Of a DNA stretch of 64,000 nucleotides, positions 36,868 to 46,338 are shown piece by piece. Origin of the DNA: Enteractinococcus helveticum (lineage in GTDB: Bacteria; Actinomycetota; Actinomycetes; Actinomycetales; Micrococcaceae); NCBI RefSeq assembly GCF_001657475.1, contig NZ_LXEY01000014.1, forward strand, positions 62,001 to 126,000, read 5' to 3'. Every line of letters begins with the position of its first letter. Within the stretch, counting starts at the first letter, position 1. The position numbers and the translations under genes are program-made. The notes under the pieces are model-generated. The model saw nothing but the letters and a program-made list of their open reading frames with translations. It did no database searches and was not told where the DNA came from.

Positions 36868-38105
36868 TGACACGAACGCTTACCCTCTCGCAGGCTCGAC
36901 GCGTCGCCATCGCAGCCCAGGGGCTGCACCGACCGCGGCCCGACACCGTGACACTTCGGCACCTCACTGACACGGTGAAACGACTGGGTGTCGTGCAGAT
37001 TGATTCGGTCAATGTCTTAGCGCGAGCCCATTTGCTGCCACTGTTTGCACGCCTTGGTCCCTATAACACTGAGCTGGTGGATCGCGCTTCAGGCAGCGCA
37101 CCACGAAGAATCGTAGAAACCTGAGCGCACGAGGCCTCCTATGTGCCAGCTTCAACGTTCCCCTTGCTGACGTGGAACCGTCGGAGATGGGGCGGTATGG
37201 ATGTCCAACGCCTGGAACATCGCTATCCCGGGTTACTGGACCGCGTCCGCAATGTGGTGGCCGACCACGGGCCGATGACCAGCCGTGACATTCAGGCTCA
37301 CGTCGATGAAGAACACGCACAACGCCCGAAGCACGGGTGGGGGTGGGCCTGGACTCCTGCCAAAACGGCGTTAGAAATTCTCTTCGACGCCGGTGTCCTC
37401 ACCCCGGCACGCCGAAACGCTCAGTTCGAACGGGTCTACGACCTGACCGAACGCGTCCTACCTCCTGCAGTCCGTGCACAACCACCCATCGAACGCGAAG
37501 CGGCGATCACCGAACTGATTCGAATCGCAGCTCGTGCCCACGGCATCGGCACGGTCCGCTGCTTGGCAGACTACTTTAGGTTAAAGCAAGACGAGACTCG
37601 TCAGGCTATTGCAGAACTCGAGACCACTGGTGAGCTGATCCCGGTCGCGGTGACGGGTTGGGACCGGCCGGTGTGGATGCATGCCGCAGCCCGCGTACCG
37701 CGGCAGGTCAACGCGCGAGCGTTATTAGCACCGTTTGATCCATTGGTGTTTGAGCGACGTCGTCTGTTAGAACTTTTTGGGATGCACTACCGGTTGGAAA
37801 TCTACACGCCCGCCGCCAAGCGCGTCTACGGCTACTATGTGTTGCCGTTTTTACTTGGCGAACACCTGGTTGCCCGAGTCGATCTCAAGCATGACCGCAC
37901 CAGGGGCGCGCTCGTAGTGGCATCCGCCTACGCAGAAGATCCGGACCTAGACGATACAGTTTCAACCCTGCCGGATCGGCAGACCGTCGCCAACGAGTTG
38001 TGCGCCGAACTTCGGGTCATGGCACAGTGGCTTGGCGCCAACCAAGTGGTGATTACCGATGAGGCGCACGGTGATCTGATAGAACGGCTTCGCTGCAAGC
38101 GGTGA
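36867..38105 (+). pseudogene. YcaQ/AlkX-type winged-helix DNA glycosylase with an in-frame TGA
   Basis: The frame from ATG 36867 to 38105 is 413 codons, close to E. coli YcaQ (about 410), but TGA lies at 37122-37124. The interrupted text reads IVET-stop-AHEASYVPA, where family members have VEYWAHEASLVP, so the stop is at a conserved Trp. The N-terminal part has the catalytic VVQIDSVNVLARAH with the Gln-x-Asp pair of the crosslink-unhooking YcaQ branch. Later parts have the WxxxKTALEILFDAG, RQVNARALLAPFDPLVF and FGMHYRLEIYTPAAKRVYGYY family segments (each named only in part). Either the gene is inactive or the stop is read through. Confidence 0.85.
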
Positions 38106-38124
38106 AACTACCGGACTGTGAAAA

Positions 38125-40257
38125 CTACCGGCCTTGGCTACTTGAGCGCTGCTCCAGCACCTCAGCGATTTTGGCGACCGCTGGTTCGTTCTGGAGCGAC
38201 GTCGTATCACCCAGGGTGTCACCCGTGTACAGCTGCGTGAGTAATCGGCGCATGATCTTGCCCGAACGGGTCTTGGGCACATCCGGGACGAACACAATGT
38301 CGTTGGGTTTGGCGACCGGACCGATCTGCTTGGCGACCAATTGGGTGAGTTCGGCTTTTGCGGCCTCGTCGGTGAAATCCCCACGGCACACCACAAACGC
38401 GATGGCGCAGTGGCCGGTTTTGGGGTGGGGGACCGGGGTGACGCCGGCTTCAATGACCTTGGGGTGCGAAACGAGCGCGGATTCAATTTCGATGGTCGAC
38501 AGGCGGTGCCCGGAAATATTGATGACGTCGTCGATGCGTCCCAGAATCCAGATGTCGCCGTCGTCGTCGGTTTTCGCACCGTCACCGGCCAAGAACCAGC
38601 CGCGGCCGTCTTCGGCCCAGTGGAAATCGGTCCAGTACGAGTGATAAAAGCGCGCCGGATTGCCCCACACTGTGCGGGCTGCGCCGGGGCCGGGACGGGT
38701 GACCACAATGACGCCCTGCTGATTGGTTTCTGCGGGGTTGCCGGCGTCGTCGACCACCGCGACATTGACGCCGGGAAGCGGGCGCGAACCGGAGCCGGGC
38801 TTGAAGGTTGTGTCGGTTTGACGCGGGGAAATGATGGTCGAACCGGTTTCGGACTGCCACCAGGTATCAACCATGGGAACGCCCTCGGGGGTGTCGCGGC
38901 CGATGTGGGTGCGCGCCCAGTTCCAGGCCTCGGGGTTCACGGCTTCGCCTACGGTGCCGATCAGGCGGATTGAAGACAGATCGTACTCGGTGGACGGGCC
39001 GTTTTCGTGCCAGCCCATCAGCGAGCGCAGCAGGGTTGGCGCGGTGTAGTAACTGGTGACCTTATAGCGTTGGATGACTTCAAAGTGGCGCGCGGTGTGT
39101 GGTGCATTGGGCACGCCCTCGTAGATCACCTGGGTCGCGCCATTGGACAACGGACCGTACATTTCGTAGGTGTGGGCGGTGACCCAGGCCAGGTCGGCGG
39201 TGCACCAGTGGACATCGGCCTCGCGCTGGGTCACATCCGGGTTGGAGAACAAAAAATCATACGTGATCGAGGCGTGGGCCAGGTAGCCCGCTGAGGTGTG
39301 CACCAGGCCCTTGGGTTGGCCGGTTGTACCCGAGGTGTACATGATGAACAGTGGGTGCTCGGCCTCAAAGAACTCTGGCTCGTGGGTTGTTGGTTGCTTG
39401 GTGACCACATCGTCCCACCAGACATCGCGGCCTGGCGTCCAGGGGATATCGGTGTGGCCGGTGCGGTTGACCACCAGCACGTGTTCGATGTTGTTGTCAC
39501 CCGAGACGGCTTCATCAGCGGCGGTCTTGACGGGCACGGCCTTGCCGCGGCGGAACTGGCCATCGGAGGTGACCAACAGTTTGGCACCGGTGTCTTCGAC
39601 CCGGAATTTCAGGGCGTCGGCCGAGAACCCACCAAAGACCAGCGAGTGCACAGCACCGATGCGGGCACAGGCCAGGGCGATGACCACGGTTTCCACAATG
39701 ACCGGCAGGTAGACGACCACGCGGTCGCCGGCGGTAATGCCCAATTCGGTCAGCGCGTTGGCGGTTTGGGAGACTTCGTCTAACAGGTCCTGGTAGGTCA
39801 CGGCGCGACGGTCGCCGGGTTCACCTTCGAAATACAGGGCGACTTTGTCGGCATGGCCGGCTGCGACGTGACGGTCCAGGCAGTTGACGGCCACATTGAG
39901 TGTGCCGTCTTCATACCACCGGGCCACCGGGCCGTGTTCGGCGTCGGGATGTGGTTTGGTCCAGGAATGGATGGTGGAAAATTCTGTATCCCAGTCCAGG
40001 CGTTGGCCGGCGGCTTCCCAGTAGGCCATGCGGGCGCGCTCATCGACCTGCTGGCCGGTGGCATCTGCGCGGTGGTGCGCCTGGCCGGGCTCACGGCCCG
40101 GATTCACATCGGGGTCTGCGGCATCGACCATGACTTGCGGTAGGGGACCGGGTAGCCCGTTGGGCAGTGGGGCGTATTGTTCGTCAAAGAGTTCGGCGGC
40201 CAGCCCGGTGCGGTAGACCAGGGTCGTGTCAGTGGCGGTGATGCTGGATTGCGTCAA
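38125..40257 (-). CDS. acsA: Acetyl-CoA synthetase (AMP-forming)
   Basis: The 710-residue ligase turns acetate, ATP and CoA into acetyl-CoA by way of acetyl-AMP. It has the P-loop-like YTSGTTGQPKGLVH, the adenylation core MVDTWWQSETGS, and WILGRIDDVINISGHRLST. The C-terminal A10 motif PKTRSGKIMRRLL carries the Lys that is often acetylated to switch the enzyme off. The start is TTG at 40257, with GGAAAGG upstream; the family usually has about 650 residues, and the N-terminus here is somewhat long. It has no partner genes and converges on the YcaQ-like gene. Confidence 0.95.
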   Translation of the reverse strand: MTQSSITATDTTLVYRTGLAAELFDEQYAPLPNGLPGPLPQVMVDAADPDVNPGREPGQAHHRADATGQQVDERARMAYWEAAGQRLDWDTEFSTIHSWTKPHPDAEHGPVARWYEDGTLNVAVNCLDRHVAAGHADKVALYFEGEPGDRRAVTYQDLLDEVSQTANALTELGITAGDRVVVYLPVIVETVVIALACARIGAVHSLVFGGFSADALKFRVEDTGAKLLVTSDGQFRRGKAVPVKTAADEAVSGDNNIEHVLVVNRTGHTDIPWTPGRDVWWDDVVTKQPTTHEPEFFEAEHPLFIMYTSGTTGQPKGLVHTSAGYLAHASITYDFLFSNPDVTQREADVHWCTADLAWVTAHTYEMYGPLSNGATQVIYEGVPNAPHTARHFEVIQRYKVTSYYTAPTLLRSLMGWHENGPSTEYDLSSIRLIGTVGEAVNPEAWNWARTHIGRDTPEGVPMVDTWWQSETGSTIISPRQTDTTFKPGSGSRPLPGVNVAVVDDAGNPAETNQQGVIVVTRPGPGAARTVWGNPARFYHSYWTDFHWAEDGRGWFLAGDGAKTDDDGDIWILGRIDDVINISGHRLSTIEIESALVSHPKVIEAGVTPVPHPKTGHCAIAFVVCRGDFTDEAAKAELTQLVAKQIGPVAKPNDIVFVPDVPKTRSGKIMRRLLTQLYTGDTLGDTTSLQNEPAVAKIAEVLEQRSSSQGR

Positions 40258-40403
40258 GAATCAAACCTTTCCATCGGTTCTGGCGGTAGCACCTGCACAA
40301 CGGTGTGGGGTTGCTGCGGCGTCGTCGAGCCAGATCTCTTAGCCGCTCTGGATGGGTACGCCTATACTTTAGGCAATATTTGGGCTGAACGAAAATTTAC
40401 CGG

Positions 40404-41228
40404 TCATAATGCTGGCCACCAGCGAAGCTTCGACTCGGTGAGCGCCGGGACAAGGCTCTGCTGTGCGATGGTCGTGCCGGTAATCACCAGGTACAGCTGC
40501 ACCAGCACCATGAGGGTGAATGCTGTCAGCAACACCTTGTCCGTTGGGCCTGCTGCCGCGATCCGCAGCGGCTTGGGCGTGCCGAGGTTGCGCCACCGCT
40601 GCCGCCCCAAGGGTAGGGGTGCAAGCAGGGGGATGCCGCGTTTGGTAATGAAGTCTCCTGCCAGGTGGGTGAGCACGCCGATCGTCACCGCCGAGCCCAT
40701 GACGACGCCGCTGCCCGAATTCGGCGCCCACTGCCAGGCCGCCCATGCCACCAGTGCTGACACCCCGGTGATCACCAGCCAGTCGGCTTTCTTTGACCAT
40801 TCGGGCAACAGGCCCCGGATTGCCAGGCCAAGCAACACGAATAGCAATGCCACGGCCGCAGCCTTACCGAACGCCGACATCAGCGCTGCTGCGGCGGCAC
40901 CCGTCCCCAGCGCGAACCAGAGCGTGTGCGTGGCTGTTCGGTGCCCATTGCGGCAGTACGGATCCTTGCGGCTGCGAGTGAGATTGACGAAGGTTTGGCT
41001 TGCGTTCTCCACCACACGCGACAACCCCTGCGACAGCGGGCCGAAGGAGCGCGATACCGTCGCCTGCGGAGAATCCAGGTCCGGCAGCAAGGCCCCGCCA
41101 GCGGCGATGCCTGCAAACATGAGTGCATCCGGAATGGTCGTGACCCCGCCCCACTGGGCGGGCAGGATCTGTGCCACCGCCAGACCGACTGCTGCCCCAC
41201 TCATTGCGTGGGTAGGCCCCATGACCAT
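40404..41228 (-). CDS. YdjM/DUF457-type membrane-bound metal-dependent hydrolase
   Basis: ATG 41228 is chosen because AAGGGA lies 9 bases before it; the upstream extension lacks homology. The 274-residue membrane protein has His/Asp clusters of the family: GPTHAMSGAAVG at the start, LLPDLDSPQATVSR, HRTATHTLWFALG and LTHLAGDFITKRGIPLLAPL. These suggest a metal site near the membrane. Family members are often named LexA-regulated, but no function is secure. It stands between acsA and the P450 gene, with a terminator on the other side. Confidence 0.85.
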   Translation of the reverse strand: MVMGPTHAMSGAAVGLAVAQILPAQWGGVTTIPDALMFAGIAAGGALLPDLDSPQATVSRSFGPLSQGLSRVVENASQTFVNLTRSRKDPYCRNGHRTATHTLWFALGTGAAAAALMSAFGKAAAVALLFVLLGLAIRGLLPEWSKKADWLVITGVSALVAWAAWQWAPNSGSGVVMGSAVTIGVLTHLAGDFITKRGIPLLAPLPLGRQRWRNLGTPKPLRIAAAGPTDKVLLTAFTLMVLVQLYLVITGTTIAQQSLVPALTESKLRWWPAL

Positions 41229-41305
41229 GACTATTGTCCCTTCGTTTGCGTGCAAATGATCCTCACTGACTGTAGCCGGTGGCCCGGACATGTTAACGCA
41301 GACGC

Positions 41306-41344
41306 AAAACGGTCGGCCTCCCCACCAGGGAGACCGACCGTTTT
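41306..41344 (-). terminator. Terminator after the first P450 gene
   Basis: AAAACGGTCGG at 41306-41316 pairs with CCGACCGTTTT at 41334-41344, with further pairing inside (CTCCC and GGGAG). On the minus strand it lies 13 bases past the P450 stop and ends in TTTT. Confidence 0.8.
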
Positions 41345-41357
41345 AGTGGTGGACGTA

Positions 41358-42551
41358 TTAGGCGTTCACCTTTGCCAGCTGGATGTTTTTGATTTCGATG
41401 GACTCATAGGGGCGGGTCATATTGTTGAGCCGCTGGACGACGTCGCCAATCTCGTAGCTCTCGACGTGTTTCGCCCAGGCCTCGACCAGCCCATGAATTT
41501 CTAGTTTGGCCAGGCCCTGGCCGGCGCAAGCATGGATACCGTATCCGAAGCCCAAGTGATCCACCGCGTTGCGGGTGATATCAAAGACCTCTGGGTTGTC
41601 ATATTTTCGTGGGTCCATGTTGCCGGAGCCGTACAGCAGCGCGACCTGGGCACCGTCAGGGATGATAGTGCCATCAATGTCGATATCTTTAGTGGCCAGA
41701 CGCCCGAATACAGGTGCCGGCGTGCGAAGTCGCAGAACTTCGGTCAGCGTGGCAGCCACCAGCGACGGATCCTGTTTCAGCAATTCGAATTGGTCGGGAT
41801 TTTGTCCCAACAACACCAGAGCATTCCCAATTGTGGTGATCGTGGTATCCATGCCAGCCGCTAAAATCTGGTGGACAATGTACCCGAAAGATTCATGCGA
41901 GATGTCGCCGCGTTCGGCTGCCTCCCAAATATTGCGACCGATCGACCCTTCGGCCAGATCTGTACCGCGCATCTGTTCGTGCGTCCACTGGAAAAGCTCA
42001 CCTGCAATGGGCATGGACTGTTGGGAGCGTTCATTCATCGGACCCAACAGGTTGAAAGCCGCTTCACCCCACGGCAGGATTTTCGCCCGTAAATCGCCCT
42101 GAATGCCGATCAGATCCAACACGATGGAGACCGGGAAAGCAACGGCCATATCGGCCATTCCCTCGAAGCTGCCGTGGGTGGCAAGATCTTTGACTAACTG
42201 CTCCGCCTTGGCGTAAATGTCGGCTTTCATTGAACGCATCGCCCGGGGCGAGAGATTATCGGTAAGCACGGCACGTAGCGGTCCGTGCTCCGGTGGATCA
42301 GCAGCCAGGCTGGTGCCCGAGAGGATTTCATTCATTTGTGGGTTGAAGGCCACAGCCTTGGACGAAAATGACGTTGGGTCGCTTAGAGCATCGCGAATAT
42401 TCTCATAGCGAGTCACCGCCCACACGTCATTTGCGGGAAGATACACAACCGGCGCCGCTTCGCGCAGTTGGGTGAAAACCTCTTGAGTGTTCAGTAGGGT
42501 GTGGTCTGAGAATAAATTGATCTCCGACTGAAAAACACCATGGGTGGTCAT
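41358..42551 (-). CDS. Cytochrome P450 monooxygenase (first copy)
   Basis: The start is ATG 42551 with GAGG upstream, rather than GTG 42563. The 397-residue enzyme has the oxygen-binding I-helix AAGMDTTITT, the ExxR helix TEVLRLR, and the heme-thiolate motif GFGYGIHACAGQGLAKLE. It is a soluble three-component bacterial P450 that needs a ferredoxin and a ferredoxin reductase, both encoded 1.1 kb away on the opposite strand. The best guess is oxidation (hydroxylation or O-demethylation) of an aromatic or terpenoid. A close paralogue lies at 61209-62420. Confidence 0.95.
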   Translation of the reverse strand: MTTHGVFQSEINLFSDHTLLNTQEVFTQLREAAPVVYLPANDVWAVTRYENIRDALSDPTSFSSKAVAFNPQMNEILSGTSLAADPPEHGPLRAVLTDNLSPRAMRSMKADIYAKAEQLVKDLATHGSFEGMADMAVAFPVSIVLDLIGIQGDLRAKILPWGEAAFNLLGPMNERSQQSMPIAGELFQWTHEQMRGTDLAEGSIGRNIWEAAERGDISHESFGYIVHQILAAGMDTTITTIGNALVLLGQNPDQFELLKQDPSLVAATLTEVLRLRTPAPVFGRLATKDIDIDGTIIPDGAQVALLYGSGNMDPRKYDNPEVFDITRNAVDHLGFGYGIHACAGQGLAKLEIHGLVEAWAKHVESYEIGDVVQRLNNMTRPYESIEIKNIQLAKVNA

Positions 42552-42627
42552 AGGAAACCTCACTGGATCAGGTAAGTGTGATGTGCCCCATACTCAACCG
42601 CAGGCTGGGTTATGATGCAAATGAATT

Positions 42628-43587
42628 CTACGAATCGGCATCATTCATTTGGCTTATGCGGTCTGCTTCGGTGAGTAATGCTCGCACCCATTGCTTATAA
42701 GGCTCATCGCCAAGCCAAGGGTTCCACACCATGTCGACTCCCAATCCGAGAATGGGAAACGGAAATTTCGCGGTGTAGAGTTCATCGGTTCGTGCCATTT
42801 GTTCGATGACCCGACGACGCTGGAGGCCGACTCGATGCACGCCCGCTACATAGCGTGGCAGCAGCAGGTAGTCGTCGACACGAACATGAATCTTGGCGTC
42901 AATGCCACGATGTAGAAGCACTTCGTATGGCCGAGTGCGGTGTGGTGTGTCAAGTGCAACGTGCGGCCAATCCTGTAGCTGCATAATCGGATCGCTCTCG
43001 AGGAATTCCGGAGTGCCTCCGATGACAACCCATTCGTCGTCAAAGAGCCGTTCACGCGGATAGTCCGATTCATATCCCTCGGCCAGCAGGAGAACATCTG
43101 CTCCGTGGGTTGTAAAAATCGTGTCATGGTCTTGCGGGATGGGTACGGTCCGCAGCTTCATTCGCGGTGCTTGCTGTTCCAGAAGGTGGGTGATGGAGCG
43201 ACCAAGGATATAAGACACGCTCGAAGACATTGCGATCGTTAGCGTGCGGGAGCTGTACTCGGGGCGAAAGGGTTCGCCGCCAAGCAGCTGAGTTGTTCGA
43301 TGAACTACATCGCGCAGCGGTCCGATGAGTTCCAGCGCCTTGGGTGTCAGGACATTCCGACTGCCCCGGCGAATCAGAATCTCATCATCGAAGAGCCGCC
43401 TGATACGCCGCAGTGCATGACTCATGGCCGGTTGTGATAACCCGACCCGCTGCGCTGCAGCGGTGACCGAACCTTCCTCGAGTAAAGCATGTAAGGAGGT
43501 CAGGAGATTCAGGTCAACATTGGCCAAATTGACGCCCGGTGGCTGATGGTTCGGAGCCTCGATATTCATGACACTAATGTACTTCAT
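42628..43587 (-). CDS. LysR-family regulator beside the first P450
   Basis: The 319-residue regulator has the DNA-binding helix-turn-helix VTAAAQRVGLSQPAMSHALRR near residues 37-57. The sensor domain is of the NodD/PcpR-like subgroup that begins DLNLLTSLHALLEEGSVT. The product most likely activates the adjoining P450 and the divergent ferredoxin/reductase genes when an aromatic inducer binds. The sequence is related to the second LysR at 60184. The start may be ATG 43587 or ATG 43569; no clear ribosome binding site decides. Confidence 0.9.
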   Translation of the reverse strand: MKYISVMNIEAPNHQPPGVNLANVDLNLLTSLHALLEEGSVTAAAQRVGLSQPAMSHALRRIRRLFDDEILIRRGSRNVLTPKALELIGPLRDVVHRTTQLLGGEPFRPEYSSRTLTIAMSSSVSYILGRSITHLLEQQAPRMKLRTVPIPQDHDTIFTTHGADVLLLAEGYESDYPRERLFDDEWVVIGGTPEFLESDPIMQLQDWPHVALDTPHRTRPYEVLLHRGIDAKIHVRVDDYLLLPRYVAGVHRVGLQRRRVIEQMARTDELYTAKFPFPILGLGVDMVWNPWLGDEPYKQWVRALLTEADRISQMNDADS

Positions 43588-43696
43588 GTGCAGTATTCAT
43601 TAGACAGTGGTGGCGGGATCTGGAAAGCTCATGCAACAACACCGTGATGGAGATCTCTTCTCCGTCAAGCTGTATCTCGGATGAAAGGGCTCCGCT

Positions 43697-43897
43697 ATGA
43701 CTACCGCACGATTTGCATTAGATCGGCCACGCTGTGAAGGACACGGCCTATGCGAAGAGGCCGCACCACATTTGATGCACTTGGATGATGACGGCGAACT
43801 GATCATTGACCAGGTGGAGGTCGATTCCAAGGATCTTCAAGCGGCACAGGATGCCGTTCGTGTTTGCCCGGTGGCCGCGCTGAAATTGGTCTCCTAA
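43697..43897 (+). CDS. [3Fe-4S] ferredoxin, P450 partner
   Basis: The 66-residue ferredoxin carries ligands Cys13, Cys19 and Cys57, in CEGHGLC and VRVCPVAAL. The position of the fourth Cys is His16, so the cluster is likely [3Fe-4S] with a His nearby. This CxxHxxC form is typical of the small ferredoxins that give electrons to actinobacterial P450s. It is encoded divergently from the P450/LysR genes. Its TAA shares one base with the ATG of the reductase gene. Confidence 0.95.
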   Translation: MTTARFALDRPRCEGHGLCEEAAPHLMHLDDDGELIIDQVEVDSKDLQAAQDAVRVCPVAALKLVS

Positions 43898-45027
43898 TGC
43901 GCCACATTGTCATCGTTGGAAATGGCATTGCCGGGCTGACTGCAGCGGACACGCTGCGCCGTTTGGACTTTGATGGTGAGATGACGCTGGTTGGCGAGGA
44001 AGACCGACCCACCTATTCTCGTCCTGCTTTGTCGAAAACGGCCTTGGACCCAAACCAAGAATTTCAGGTCAGTTATCTTCCCGAGGCAACCCACGCAGGA
44101 ACACAGTTGTTGGGGACTACCGCAGTCGCACTGGATACCCAGCAGCAACGGCTCACGTTGCATGACTGCAACACGCTGGGATATGACGGTTTGATTATCG
44201 CCACCGGCACGAGCGCTCGCCGTTTTTCAACTAGTGATCGTGAATTTACCGTGCGTTCCGTTGACGACGCGATCGCGCTTCGGAACCGTCTGGCAACTCG
44301 GCCTTCAGTCACTGTGATCGGCGGCGGGGTATTAGGCATGGAGCTTGCATCCGGTGCCAACGCCATGGGCTGCGATGTCACGCTAATCCATTGCGGAACG
44401 CCGATGACCGACCACATCGGTCCGCTCTTGGCCAGCTTGATCAGCCAGGTTGCGATCGAACATGGTTTGCGGCTGATTGACGGCCGGGTGAATGCAGTTG
44501 ATGAACTCTCAACCGGCATGGCAGTCCAGCTTGCCGATGGGCAACAGGTATCTTCTGACATCGTCATCTCAGCCATTGGAGATGCGCCCAATATCCAGTG
44601 GCTAGCCCAGGCCGGCCTCTTGCACGACGGCCGTTTAGTCATTGACCGGCAGTGCCGTGTTCAGGACAATATTGTGGCCGCAGGTGATGTCGCTTGGCTC
44701 AAAACGCCCGAGGGGCCGCAGCGCTATCCGGTGTGGACCAGTGCAATTGAACAAGCCAAAATCGCTGCTGCTTCACTCCTGAACCCGCAAGATGCTACCC
44801 AACTGAACTTTCAGCCATACTTCTGGACTGATCAGTGGGGGATGAATCTCAAGATTTCCGGTCCTGCGCGATTACCCGAGACCGCCCCCGTGGTGGTCAG
44901 AGGCAGCTTGGAAGAGCGCGCTGCGGTCCTACATTGGCCAGAGTACGGTGCAGCTGCAGCGTGGAATCTCCGGATGTCTCTACCCAAGCTGCATAAACTG
45001 GCTCGAGAGACTGTGGTGAGTGCTTAG
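43897..45027 (+). CDS. FAD-dependent ferredoxin reductase for the P450 system
   Basis: ATG 43897 overlaps the ferredoxin stop (TAATG). The 376-residue protein has the FAD motif VGNGIAGLTAADTLRRL, the NAD(P)H motif GGGVLGMELASGANAMG (about residue 144), and the late FAD segment VAAGDVAW. It resembles the rubredoxin/putidaredoxin-reductase family, which moves electrons from NAD(P)H to a ferredoxin. Because the window has two P450 genes and one reductase, it could serve both. It ends 7 bases before the convergent decarboxylase-like gene. Confidence 0.93.
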   Translation: MRHIVIVGNGIAGLTAADTLRRLDFDGEMTLVGEEDRPTYSRPALSKTALDPNQEFQVSYLPEATHAGTQLLGTTAVALDTQQQRLTLHDCNTLGYDGLIIATGTSARRFSTSDREFTVRSVDDAIALRNRLATRPSVTVIGGGVLGMELASGANAMGCDVTLIHCGTPMTDHIGPLLASLISQVAIEHGLRLIDGRVNAVDELSTGMAVQLADGQQVSSDIVISAIGDAPNIQWLAQAGLLHDGRLVIDRQCRVQDNIVAAGDVAWLKTPEGPQRYPVWTSAIEQAKIAAASLLNPQDATQLNFQPYFWTDQWGMNLKISGPARLPETAPVVVRGSLEERAAVLHWPEYGAAAAWNLRMSLPKLHKLARETVVSA

Positions 45028-45034
45028 ACAAGAC

Positions 45035-46288
45035 TTAATGCAGCAGTTTTTCGGGCTGGTAAATCCCGGCGGCTTTGGCCAGGTCACGCACGGAATGACC
45101 GGGGGCCAGCACACTGGATTCGGTTAATAACCCATCCGCACGGATGCCGTAAACGGGTGCGCTAAAGCCTGCCCGCGCGCCAAAAGTTGAGGCACCGACA
45201 TCAAGTATTGCTAGCGTATCGCCCTCTTTGACCGCGGGCAGTGGCACGCTCTGGGCTACCAGGCCGTTGGGTCCAGCAACGTCATAGTAATACTGCTGGA
45301 AATCGTCTTTCGGGTGGCCGTCATCGTCGAAGACCACAACGCGTGTCATGTCTGGGTGCGGTTGGGCATCAGCATGGACGACGGCGATCATCCGTCCGTC
45401 TAGGTCCTTGGTATATTCCACGCGCGCCAAGATCATCCCGGCTTGAGACGTCAGAAACCCGCTGAAATCTATCGTGAAATCGTATTTGCCACGTATCAGA
45501 TCCGGAATCATCGCCTGGTGGACAAACCGGTGATTATCCAACACCGGATCGCAGTCATCGGTGGTCTGTTGCACGGCGTCTCCGGCACTGAAATGCAAGC
45601 CCCGGATGCGTGGACCGCCCACAGCATGTTCAATATCTTCGGCGAACTGATAGACCGCGGCAACTTGTTCTGCCGTCTGTTGCAGCGTGGTGGGCGGGGT
45701 GTCAAAGCTGACATGCAGTTGGGTGAGCCACGGGCGTTCGAGGAAGACTTCAATGAGGTCTTTGCGGTGATCGCGCAGCCCAATGCCCACGTGGGCGAAT
45801 GTGGTGGCGTTGTCATCGGCTGAAGCCTGCGGGGTGACCTGCAGCCCAATGGCGCCGTCGTAGTCTGCGGCGTCACGCAGTAATTCATCCACGCGAGTCA
45901 ATTCGGCAAAATTACTGATGCTAAAGCTCAGGGCAGCATCAGTGAGTTCCTGCAGCTGCGAGGGCGTTTTTACCGGGGCGTTATGGACGATTTCGTGGAG
46001 GGAATAGCCACTGTGGCGGGCAATCTCAAGTTCGACGGCCGTACGGGTTTGCACGCCGATGCCGCGGGCGCGAAAATGCTCGAGCACACCGGGTAGCGCC
46101 ATGGTGCCGACGGAAACTGCGGGCTGAAACCAGTCTTCGGCATACGTGTCGTGTACCAGTTGGATGAGTTGATCCAGGATGTTGTAATCGACCACACCCA
46201 GCACCGGTGTGGCATCCGTCAGCGCCGGGGCGAGCCGTTTCACAGCGGTCAACCGCTGGGTTGTGATGCGAGATCCGAAAGAAGCCAT
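45035..46288 (-). CDS. Diaminopimelate-decarboxylase-fold protein without the PLP lysine
   Basis: The 417-residue product follows the fold-III LysA pattern: ALPGVLEHFRARGIGVQTR (like NPAVLRLL...GVDV), VELEIARHSGYSLHEIVH, APVKTPSQL, SNFAELTRVDELL, the LHFSAGDAVQ (like LHFHIGSQ/GGG), and DTLAILDVGASTF. The usual lysine in YAVKAN is replaced: the text here is QPAVSVG, with Ser59 at the expected place. The second active-site Cys (in GPxCES) is also missing, since the text reads GPNGLV. It may not bind PLP as a Schiff base. Its function is unknown, and its place beside the monooxygenases suggests a role in the catabolic island. Confidence 0.75.
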   Translation of the reverse strand: MASFGSRITTQRLTAVKRLAPALTDATPVLGVVDYNILDQLIQLVHDTYAEDWFQPAVSVGTMALPGVLEHFRARGIGVQTRTAVELEIARHSGYSLHEIVHNAPVKTPSQLQELTDAALSFSISNFAELTRVDELLRDAADYDGAIGLQVTPQASADDNATTFAHVGIGLRDHRKDLIEVFLERPWLTQLHVSFDTPPTTLQQTAEQVAAVYQFAEDIEHAVGGPRIRGLHFSAGDAVQQTTDDCDPVLDNHRFVHQAMIPDLIRGKYDFTIDFSGFLTSQAGMILARVEYTKDLDGRMIAVVHADAQPHPDMTRVVVFDDDGHPKDDFQQYYYDVAGPNGLVAQSVPLPAVKEGDTLAILDVGASTFGARAGFSAPVYGIRADGLLTESSVLAPGHSVRDLAKAAGIYQPEKLLH

Positions 46289-46338
46289 GGCACGATCCTA
46301 CGCGCACAGGTAGGACACGTTAGCGATTGTCGCACCGC

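Noticed and set aside
2041-37124. A changed genetic code in which TGA means Trp
   Set aside because: TGA ends many intact genes here, for example at 4183-4185 and 7142-7144, so it is a normal stop; local decay, error or readthrough explain the two cases better.
39298-39783. A plus-strand frame inside acsA
   Set aside because: Antisense to the adenylation core of acetyl-CoA synthetase; no ribosome binding site or motif.
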